A stretch of DNA of 64,000 bases, from positions 192,580,760 to 192,644,759 of the forward strand of contig CM069433.1 of assembly GCA_035610365.1 (NCBI GenBank), written 5' to 3'. Under the pieces are notes generated by a model that did not search any database, was not told where the DNA came from, and saw only the letters and a program-made list of their open reading frames with translations. The DNA is from Aquatica leii (taxonomy: Eukaryota > Arthropoda > Insecta > Coleoptera > Lampyridae). A program made the translations under genes and the position numbers. Below are positions 56,400 to 64,000 of this stretch, one piece after another. Each line of letters opens with the position of its first letter. Position 1 is the stretch's first letter.

Positions 56400-59300
56400 C
56401 TACAACGAAACACCTATAAAACGGCACGTTAAAGAACCAATAATCACCGTTCAAAATTTTCTTTTAGACTAGAATGCTGATAATTTTCTATCAACTCTTC
56501 GATACTATTAAAATACTTCGATAGAGATAAATAATATTTTTCTTCGGACCCTGTTACGTCACAACATATTTTCATATGTTTCACAGTGTTATCCGTTCTG
56601 AAAATTAAAACGTTCACTAAAATATCATCGAGCACACGAAAACAATAATTACTTGAGACTCAAAGCAAAACGGTCACGATCTTCTCTTTGTGATCGTATT
56701 CTAACTAAATATGTGCCGTTTCTTCTATGTTCTAAAGCAGACGAAGCTTCATTTCGCCCCATCTCACCAACAAACCTACAAGAAATAACAAATGTTATAT
56801 TGTAAGATCAGAGAGTTGCAACATTTTTGTGTGATTTTGGCTATATTTAAGAATCACACTTAACAAATTTTAAACTTGGTCAAAATATAGCGCTTCGGTC
56901 GTGAGTCAGGGGGGGAGGCAATTTCACCAATTGTCACGACAGTCTTGTAAAGTATCAAGACAAACGAAACTAATAGCGTCCGCGACCCTCAATAACAAAG
57001 GTTATTATAATGCAGCAATAGCGGTCACGTTTGTTAAGATTTTCTGTTTTCTCATTTTGTTATAAATGTGCAATAGTGCATATGTAGTGCCTATGCGATT
57101 CGGGAAGACGACGGTTTTGGAAAATGTCAAAAAAAAACGAAACTAAAAGGGTCCGCGAGTGGGAGGACACATGGTTTCTTCAATAATGACTTAATCGATG
57201 TCTTGTATAGCGACGAGGCCCATTTTCATTTAAATGGGACAGTAGACAAGCAGAACTGTCGCTATTAGGACAGTGAAAATCCTAACAAGAAGCACAAAGA
57301 ACCACTACACAGTCCCACAGTCACGGTGTGGCGCACAACGTTTGCGCGCGGGATTATTGGCCCGTTCTTTTTTGAGAATGACCGGGGCCACGCTGTTATA
57401 GTGAATAGCGACCGTTATGTTCATATGTTAAACGGTTTTTTTCGACCAGCGCTTCAAGAATTCGTGGGGTTTGATGTCAACACCTGGTTTCAGCAAGATG
57501 GGACCACAGCCCCCACTGTTAGAAGATCTTTGGCTACGCTACAAAACATTTTTCTGGAAAAAAATATTTCAAAATCGGAGGATCTACGTTGACCTCCAAG
57601 AAGTTCTGACCTGACTCCTGTGAACATTTTTTGTAAGGCTATCTAACATCCAATGTGTACAAGACAGCACCGCGATTTAAAATTGCGAATTCAGGCTGAA
57701 ATAAACGCTATTCCAGAGGAAATGTTACGAGGCGTTTTTGGTAATTTAAGGTACAAACTTCAAAAATGCGTGGCACAGGACGGAAGACATCTTGTGAACA
57801 TTATCTGTGATCATGCTAACATTTTCACAATAAATCAAATATTTTTCAGGCAAAGACAGTCGTTTTCTTTCAGTTTAAAAACCGCAAAACATTATGGGAC
57901 ACCCGTTATTTTATATTTGTAATATTATTATAAATGTTCAATAATAGTACATATTGAAACGTCCGAGAAATTACTTGCAAATGCAAGAGCCTTCTAGAAG
58001 CTGTTATCTATTTTCTAGAAGATATAGCGAAAAGTAAGGAACGCTCGAGAAGGATTCGCCGATATCTATAAATACGTAAGAAAGAAATCGTAGGTCAGTT
58101 ATTGCTGGAATGTGAATGCATGCAGTATTAAGAAGATTATTCAAGTGAAGATAAATAAGTGATTAGCACGTGCGAGAGTTTTAAATAAATAACAGTGCAC
58201 ACCGAATCGAGTGAACGTGACTTACAGTGTGAAATCCGAGGACGTTATCTTATCTCGTGTTAGTTATCGTGTTATACAACGGTTATACATAAATTCGTGT
58301 AAGTGTTTTCATTAAATATTATTAGATTTAATTAAGTTCGGTTATTTTAAAAGTGTACATATTTCTAGATTAAGTAAACATAATTTTTAATCGTTTAAAT
58401 AAATTAGTTAATAATAAATAAGAACGTAACAGTGGTGTCAGAAGTGGGATATCGTTCGCGAATTATTAGTGTAAATACCATTAAGTAATTTAATATCGCT
58501 CCGTAATTAATTGCGCGATACGCGTGTTTATTTAAAGTATAAAATAGTGTTTATTAAACTTTTTCTTTTAACAAGTGCGTGATCGCGATATTATTAAATT
58601 CGTTTCCGTACAATAGTGGTTTAATATTAATAAGTGGATGGTTATTAAAATTTTGTGTTATACGAAAGCTGCATTTTAAAAAGTAGTGTATTTAAACTTT
58701 ATATTCGTGTTACATTTAAATTTATGCCGGTGACGCGTTTGCAAAAAGTAAAATAGATTCAAAAATATTTGAAATTCTCGAATCGATGAATAAAAATATG
58801 GAAGAAAATAATAGAAAAATGGGCGAAAATTCACTGAAACTCGAAGCAAAACTGGAAGAAAAGTTTTACGAAAATTCGCAGAAAATGGAAGAAAAGTTGA
58901 CGAAAAATTCTAGACGATTAAAAGAAGAAATACAAACGAGCATAGAAAATCAAATCAAAATTGTGCAAGAAGAAACCCCAGCAGGTATGTTAGACTTAAA
59001 AGAAGAAATTTGCGAATCTGTGAATGACAAAATAGAAGAAGTACAAGACAAATTAGAACAGAAATTAAATGAAAAATCAAGAACCATAGAAGACAAGCTA
59101 GAGAAAAAATTGAGAGAAAGAATACAACTGCTCGAAGAAAGAATGGCCCAAATGAATTGTCACGGTGAAGGAAGCGTCACGAGTGAAGAAAGTTCAAAGT
59201 TGTACCACCGAATTTTGATGGTAAAGTTCCATGGTCAACCTACTACAAGCAGTTTGAAGCCGCAGCTACTGCTAATGGTTGGAGCAACAAGCAGAAAGCG

Positions 59301-62300
59301 ACGTCTTTAATAGTGTCCTTACGTGGAGAAGCGCTGGGAATTTTACAAACTGTTCCGGACCATCTGCAAGAAAATTACGAACTCTTAATATCACGATTAG
59401 AAATGAGATATGGAGATGCCCATCTTCAACAAGTCTATCAAGCTCAAATTAAAAGTCGGGTTCAGAAAGCTGCCGAAAGTCTTCAAGAGTTTGAGGCTGA
59501 CATCGCCAGACTAACACGGCTTGCGTATCCTACAGCGCCAGATACCTTCTCGGAGCAATTGGCTATTCAAACTTTTGTAGACGGCCTTCGAGACAACGAA
59601 ACGCAGCAGACTCTACGGTTAGCACGACCGAAGACGTTGGATGACGCTTTAACCCATGCTTTGGAGTTCGAAGCGGCAAAACAAGCGTCGCACCGAAGCA
59701 GCCATAAGCTCCGTTGTGCTACAGAAATACCCTCGAACTCAGAAGAAAGCATTGAAGACATAGTGCGACGTATATTTCGGGAACAAGTAGCTCGAGGAAA
59801 AGAAGTGACGTGCTGGAACTGCGGGGAAGTGGGCAACGTACAACGACGCTGTACTAAGCCCAAAAGAAGACCAGAAGAGCGTCCGGAAAACTAGAACAGG
59901 TCGACCGAATGGGGCGAAAGTCGACCTCAACGAGCCATGCCCCGGAGATTACCATCCAAATGGCATCGCTTACAGAGAAATTGCATAGCATTTATCTCGA
60001 TGGCAAGATCAATGGGAGAAGCGTCCAGTTACTGGTTGACACGGGAGCGACGAAGACCATCATTCGTCCTGACATCTTATTGGAAAACGAGAAGACATCA
60101 CCAGTAACAGCACGACTTCGAACAGCGACGGGCGACGAAATACCTACTCACGGACAAGTCAAAGTAACCATTGGTTTGGGAAATGGAGTACTCGACCATC
60201 AAGTACTGGTAGCCGACATCACGGAAGAAGTTATCCTGGGAATGGACGTGATAAAGAAGTATGGGTTCCATTTGGATATGAAGAACGATGTCCTGAAGAT
60301 CGACAATGAAGAAATTCCTTTTCATTCGTCAGAGAAGGCAGCCGTGCGAGTCTTATTGAGTGAAGACGTGACTCTGCCTGCAAGGACTGAAAGTGTGGTG
60401 ATGGCACGCCTGGATGGAAATCTCCGGGAAGGCTACATACGCGCGATTGAACCAATGGAGGGCGGTTTAGTTGAAAAGGGACTACTCGTTGGAAGAACTT
60501 TAGTACGAGTAAAGAAGACGATGCCAGTAAGGATCTTAAACATCAACTCAGATCCTGTAACGCTGAAAAAGAAGACCGTGGTAGGCCAATGCACGCCAGT
60601 ATCACAAATTGTGAGATGCGTGAAGTCGAACCAAGATACGTCGCCGAAGAAGTGTTCACAACATCTATTGGACATTCTTACCACCAAATGCGAAAACCTC
60701 AGCCAAGACCAGCTGGCTAAAGTTAAAGTGTTGATCCAAGAGTACCAAGATGTGTTCGCGCTGGAGAGTGGCTCCAAAGGAAGAACTAACGTGGTGAAAC
60801 ATAAAATTAATACCGGAGACGCTCGGCCGATACGACAACATCCACGCAGACTTCCTTTGGCGAAAAGAGAAGAAGCCGAACAAATAATTACGGATATGGA
60901 GAGAGAAGGCGTGATTGAACCTTCAAGTAGTCCATGGGCATCCCCAGTGGTACTCGTGAAGAAGAAGGATGGATTAACGAGGTTTTGCGTAGACTACAGG
61001 CAGCTAAACGACGTGACCAAAAAGGACAGCTACCCTTTACCCAGAATTGACGATACGCTAGACACCCTGTCAGGATCCCAGTGGTTTTCTACGTTAGATT
61101 TAAAGAGTGGATACTGGCAGGTAGAATTAGAACCCAAGGATCGAACTGCAAGAGCCTTCTAGAAGCTGTTATCTATTTTCTAGAAGATATAGCGAAAAGT
61201 AAGGAACGCTCGAGAAGGATTCGCCGATGTCTATAAATACGTAAGAAAGAAATCGTAGGTCAGTTATTGCTGGAATGTGAATGCATGCAGTATTAAGAAG
61301 ATTATTCAAGTGAAGATAAATAAGTGATTAGCACGTGCGAGAGTTTTAAATAAATAACAGTGCACACCAAATCGAGTGAACGTGACTTACAGTGTGAAAT
61401 CCGAGGACGTTATCTTATCTCGTGTTAGTTATCGTGTTATACAACGGTTATACATAAATTCGTGTAAGTGTTTTCATTAAATATTATTAGATTTAATTAA
61501 GTTCGGTTAATTTAAAAGTGTACATATTTCTAAATTAAGTAAACATAATTTTTAATCGTTTAAATAAATTAGTTAATAATAAATAAGAACGTAACAATAT
61601 GTAGTAACTATGCGATATGGGAAAACTACGGTTATGGAAAGTGACGAGACTGTTTGGATACGACTATAAATATATAAATTACTTACCATAATTTGTTAGC
61701 TAATTGAGCATCATTATGCGAAATATGCGGAGGCAAAGGAGGAGGTGCACCACATCGACCAGACGTAGCAATACATTCTTTATGAACAGCAATATCACAT
61801 ACTCTACATTTATATCCTTGGAACATCAGACCTTTTAAATATTTTGAGCAACGATTACAAGTAACTGGTTTATCGAATGTATGCATTTCGAAGCGGTGAT
61901 TTGTCCGCGCTAAACTAGCCGGTCGCACATTGTCGCTAATAATTTGCCATAATAAAAAAAACAGTTTCCAACAAAAAGAATACTTACACAGCGTCCCTTA
62001 GAGCTTTAATCATTTTTTCCTTAATCTCAATACTTCGTGCGTACAAAGTGTATGCGATCGATTGATTATGCTTCACCAAATGCCACTGATATGACCAACG
62101 AGCTTCTTTATTCAATGAAGACCGATTATGAGAATTCTCAATCCGATAATCAGGTAAATGTAACATATCTCGGTAAGCAAACTGATTACCCTAAGAAATC
62201 CTATAAATTAAGCGTGAACTTCTATTACCGTAAATTACCTTGATTTGTTTACACAAAATCATAACTTTATCAAATATGAACACATAACGGTTTCTAATTT

Positions 62301-64000
62301 TTTGATCATCGTGAGCTTTAACTTTAAGTTCGGCGTCTTTAATCAAACGACCACAATTTTCTAACTTCAGTTCAGAAGAAACGTCCCACTGAACTATATT
62401 CTCGTGCAACTTCTTCATTACAGCTTGATGCTCACTGTCCCTAGCGGCTTCGTTGATATAACCAGCTACATCTAGCATCACTTCTCTAGCTCGCTTCAGT
62501 TCTTGATACTCTTCGTGATTCTGAAGCACCCAAAATGTATTATACGAATAAAAACGCGAAAAACTTACAGGATCCGTTAACTCGATTAATTTTTCTAATA
62601 ATAAATGATATTTTAATATCCTTTGCATAGGTACAGATAAAACGTCTCTTAATTTAAATCGTCCATTATTGTCTTCTTTTTCGCATTTCTAAAGTTTAAA
62701 ACTATTACATAGAATTAAAACAGAAATCTTACAATAATAGCCTGGTTAAGGATTTCATCTTTATCACAGAAATCTTGTAACAACGCGCAAGCACAAGATA
62801 AGTTGGCACAATACGTTCCATACACAAGAAATCTTTCTCTCCAAGTTATAAATATATTACCTAGCCTGACTGATTTGTCACTTCCAACTTTGAGCAATTG
62901 ATTTAAAAAACTTGTGTGAATTTCGTGCAACTCCTAAAAATTGTTTCATAAAATTATAACAAAAATAAAAATAACGTTCTTACGTTAATTTTACAAAAAA
63001 TTGTCGCACATAATTCCGGTCGTAAAAAACTTTGAAGAGGTCGCATAAAATTCTTCTTTAATTTATTTATCACTTCCACGTAATTATGTTCGGTTTCTAC
63101 TAATTCCTTTATTACATAATCTCTTTTTTCTAGTGGCGGGTGCGAGCCAATATACTATAATTCATTTTTTTTATAATATCAAAAAGAGTGGACGTATATA
63201 AGACGTTTATGAGATGTAAATGGGATACACAAGCAATCAAACAATTGGACAACCACCTACCGATAGGTCATATTTTCTTTCCATAGGATAATATTCTCAA
63301 TAGAGAGAGTGAAAAAATATCGGTTATACAGGGTAAAACCGGATGTTTTTAAAATGCATAGTGCTCAGTTGGGAGTTGGTTGCATAGAGCCAAATGCGAT
63401 GTTACTAACTTTGTAATGTAGTGCCCTTTCAGTAACAAAACTGAACAATATTGTGTTATGTTAAAAACATTTTGATAGTTTTCGTGCTGTATGAATTTTG
63501 TCCCGGAGCGCAAATGTCATTTTACAAGTAGGAAATTACTAATTTTTACTTCCGTTTTTGACAATTCTTTTATTATCTGGCAGATTTATTTGTGTCATTA
63601 CAGATTAAATTTATTAAAATTGCGTTCTGCTTCTGATTGCGAAAATCACAGGATACGCATCAATTCAAATTGTTATTCTTCGCTTATCTATTAATTTATA
63701 CTTTCGGATTGTATTACGATAATTAGATGTTCGCGTTGATTTGTCGTTTAAACACGCATTTAAACCAATTCAGAATGATTACAATCTGTTCTGACAGAAA
63801 ATCAATGAACTAGTTTGTTCATGAGTTATGCATTTAAAATATTCTTAACCCGCAATATTTTTCAAAAAATCTCATAAACACCTTCCATACGAATTTACGA
63901 ACATTTATTTAAAAAATAAAAACAAGCACGTGCACTCATTTTTTTGTTACAAACTTACCTCCGAGTGTGTAACTTGTTGTAGTGAACAAAGGTCCTGGTA
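56225..64000 (-). CDS. Vav: Vav guanine-nucleotide exchange factor, C-terminal two thirds
   Basis: Vav activates Rho-family GTPases downstream of tyrosine kinases at the membrane. Ten exons read on the minus strand: 64000-63959 (partial), 63154-62984, 62933-62733, 62688-62569, 62520-62229, 62168-61988, 61935-61687, 56775-56653, 56597-56448 and 56399-56225. All have AG/GT borders with compatible phases and no stop across about 530 codons. Domains in order: end of the acidic region (YQDLCSL), DH, PH, C1, SH2, SH3. The first exons and the last are outside or unseen. The C1 exon joins SH2 in phase, so the SH3 that precedes SH2 in mammalian Vav is absent. A reading without canonical splice sites would fail at every border, which makes the gene call firm. 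Confidence 0.93.
56448..56597 (-). CDS. Vav: Vav exon: second half of SH2
   Basis: It begins TDNTVKHMKI and continues KYYLSLSKYFNSIEELIENY and SLKENFER. These are the central strands and second helix of SH2. The donor is GTGATT, weaker than the others. Confidence 0.9.
56653..56775 (-). CDS. Vav: Vav exon: first half of SH2
   Basis: FVGEMGRNEASSAL is the SH2 opening, and GTYLVRIRSQ holds the phosphotyrosine-binding arginine. Its first base completes the TGG codon (W) begun in the C1 exon, giving the usual W-F-x-G start. Confidence 0.92.
56880..57057. other. Vav intron sequence
   Basis: It contains a short G run near 56911-56917 and no recognised element. Confidence 0.4.
57058..57125 (+). repeat. 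Direct repeat flanking the mariner relic (left copy)
   Basis: TAAATG.GCAATAGTGCATATGTAG and following sequence to ACGGTTTTGGAAA recur after the relic at 57930-57954, and the second half of that copy lies beyond the gypsy insertion at 61597-61645. Confidence 0.65.
57160..57925 (+). pseudogene. Mariner-type transposase relic 2
   Basis: Frames show LYSDEAHFHLNGTVDKQNC with the first catalytic aspartate, TVWRTTFARGIIGPFFFEN and VNTWFQQDGTTAPT with the second. A later frame (57653-57922) has DLKLRIQAEINAIPEEMLRG from the C-terminal helix region. The third catalytic box is lost in a frame break. It lies in the Vav intron on the opposite strand. Confidence 0.75.
57955..58431 (+). repeat. 5' LTR of gypsy C
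   Basis: It starts TGAAACGTCCGAG and ends AACGTAACA, with the primer site one or two bases on. Confidence 0.88.
58786..59310 (+). pseudogene. Gypsy C gag N-terminal part (coiled coil)
   Basis: About 130 codons are almost entirely charged heptad-like sequence, such as KLEEKFYENSQKMEEKL and DKLEKKLRERIQLLEERM, predicting a long coiled coil. A frame slip near 59215 separates it from the capsid part. The gypsy A relic begins with the same lysine-rich run at 32115-32200. Confidence 0.75.
59313..59894 (+). pseudogene. Gypsy C gag capsid and nucleocapsid
   Basis: The frame reads SLRGEALGILQTVPDHLQEN and QEFEADIARLTRLAYPTAP, a typical gypsy capsid, and ends in the zinc knuckle CWNCGEVGNVQRRC. The usual histidine of the knuckle is asparagine here. 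The frame is open from a slip upstream to a TAG at 59892-59894. Confidence 0.8.
59909..61162 (+). pseudogene. Gypsy C protease and reverse transcriptase, truncated
   Basis: LLVDTGATKTIIRPDIL is the aspartic protease, intact at DTG. DVFALESGSKGRTN, RPIRQHPRRLPLAKREEAEQ and SSPWASPVVLVKKKDG lead into the polymerase fingers; the box FSTLDLKSGYWQVEL is intact. The frame then runs RTARAF and stops because the LTR begins. The polymerase palm was deleted. Confidence 0.9.
61147..61596 (+). repeat. 3' LTR of gypsy C, lacking its first 27 bp
   Basis: It matches 57982-58431 with few differences. The joint with pol lies in TGCAAGAGCC, where LTR and pol share at least TGCA. Confidence 0.9.
61687..61935 (-). 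CDS. Vav: Vav exon: C1 zinc-binding domain
   Basis: It reads DNVRPASLARTN, then HRFEMHTFDKPVTCNRC, YKCRVCDIAVHKEC and SGRC, the H-C2-C2-H-C2-C pattern of an atypical C1. A proline-rich APPPLPPH precedes the donor, which splits a TGG codon. Confidence 0.95.
61988..62168 (-). CDS. Vav: Vav exon: second half of PH
   Basis: It reads DMLHLPDYRIEN, then RWSYQWHLVKHNQSIAYTLY and the closing helix KMIKALRDAV, with the invariant tryptophan-like position at M. Its start is fixed by phase: only the AG at 62170-62169 joins the previous exon in frame. Confidence 0.9.
62229..62520 (-). CDS. Vav: Vav exon: end of DH and start of PH
   Basis: NHEEYQELKRAREVMLDVAG and INEAARDSEHQA are the last DH helix. LIKDAELKVK and RNRYVFIFDKVMILCKQ begin PH. 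A donor ten bases earlier (AAGGTAATT) looks stronger, but only the second GT at 62228-62227 keeps the frame with the next exon; the first may be a decoy or an alternative site. Confidence 0.88.
62569..62688 (-). CDS. Vav: Vav exon: DH conserved region 3
   Basis: FKLRDVLSVPMQRILKYHLL is the most conserved DH segment, in contact with the GTPase, followed by EKLIELTDP and GTAAGT. Confidence 0.95.
62733..62933 (-). CDS. Vav: Vav exon: DH middle
   Basis: ELHEIHTSFLNQLLKVG, ITWRERFLVYGTYCANL and CDKDEILNQAI correspond to DH helices that lie between the first and third conserved regions. Phase is 0 on both sides. Confidence 0.92.
62984..63154 (-). CDS. Vav: Vav exon: DH start
   Basis: YIGSHPPLEKRDYVIKELVE leads into ETEHNYVEVINKLKKNFMRP, the first DH helix, with the conserved glutamates. 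The acceptor at 63156-63155 was chosen since it joins the preceding exon in phase 0; an AG at 63131-63130 would break phase. Confidence 0.92.
63155..63958 (-). other. Vav intron
   Basis: It contains a stretch (63448-63512) shared with the tail of the mariner relic near 55525-55590, and TACAGGGT at 63330. No other element was recognised. Confidence 0.6.
63959..64000 (-). CDS. Vav: Vav exon, partial: end of acidic region
   Basis: Fourteen codons, YQDLCSLQQVTHSE, end before GTAAGT. The phrase resembles the tyrosine-containing acidic region that precedes DH in Vav (IYEDL-type). The exon continues beyond the window. Confidence 0.8.

Larger units (their letters stand above)
57955..61596 (+). mobile_element. 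Young gypsy element C, internally deleted, in a Vav intron
   Basis: The 5' LTR (57955-58431) and a nearly full 3' LTR (61147-61596) differ at about four positions, so the insertion is recent. ATAT is duplicated on both sides (57951-57954 and 61597-61600). TGGTGTCAGAAGTGGG directly after the LTR is a common gypsy primer site. The coding part stops within the reverse transcriptase and joins the 3' LTR 27 bp inside its start, so the palm, RNase H and integrase are gone. It is inserted antisense to Vav. Confidence 0.92.

Noticed and set aside
61600..61680. Possible extra Vav exon (N-terminal SH3) near the C1 exon
   Set aside because: No open frame with SH3 motifs, and the C1 to SH2 joint is already in phase.
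1..64000. CRISPR arrays, bacterial-type operons, ribosome-binding sites
   Set aside because: The window is eukaryotic with spliced genes and insect transposons; no regularly spaced short repeats with unique spacers were seen.

Overview
The window looks like nuclear DNA of an insect. It is AT-rich, it carries spliced exons of the Rho-GEF gene Vav, and it is crowded with transposon families typical of insects: Penelope, BEL/Pao, Ty3/gypsy including the CsRn1 type, Copia, R1-like LINEs, Tc1/mariner and hAT. I cannot fix the species; Hymenoptera is possible but only a guess. No bacterial operon, CRISPR array, rRNA or convincing tRNA was seen.

The one cellular gene I can support is Vav, on the minus strand at the right edge (exons between 56225 and 64000). 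Ten exons with canonical splice sites join in one uninterrupted reading frame. They give the end of the acidic region, then DH, PH, C1, SH2 and most of an SH3 domain. The 5' part (including any CH domain) lies beyond 64000, and the exon with the last SH3 strand was not found. The C1 exon joins the SH2 exon in frame, so there is no N-terminal SH3 in this arrangement. The 4.9-kb intron at that point has taken in a mariner relic and a young, internally deleted gypsy element.

Left to right: 1-1516, little apart from a possible terminal exon; 1529-3673, a Penelope-like element with inverted termini and a 12-bp target duplication; 5556-7005, a decayed Penelope copy holding a 245-bp palindromic insertion; 7341-10130, a hAT scrap and two inverted-repeat elements; 10427-11665, a broken Copia; 13011-13156, a hAT MITE; 17870-18305, a long palindrome; 18400-18865, a Tc1-type relic; 20035-23232, a Tc1/mariner element with a spliced DD35E-type transposase, long inverted repeats and TA duplications; 26239-31850, a gypsy-type LTR and two BEL 3' ends separated by a dispersed repeat; 32100-36340, a decayed gypsy; 36368-36438, a hammerhead-like motif; 36600-40995, a gypsy scrap and an R1-like LINE; 40998-44878, a CsRn1-type gypsy with both LTRs; 44940-45332, a gypsy integrase scrap; 49104-50810, a second Penelope with an 11-bp duplication; 51071-51125, a strong GC-rich hairpin; 51440-54720, a second BEL/Pao; 54778-55600 and 57160-57925, mariner relics.

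Nothing here is clearly a new biological system. The signals most worth a second look are hammerhead-ribozyme-like cores of the form CUGAYGA, one extra base, a 4-bp stem, then GAAA. They recur in the termini of the Penelope copies, in the palindrome at 5633-5877 and in the motif at 36368-36438. The layered terminal repeats of the DD35E transposon and the Vav architecture come next. All identifications rest on reading motifs by eye; no database search was run.
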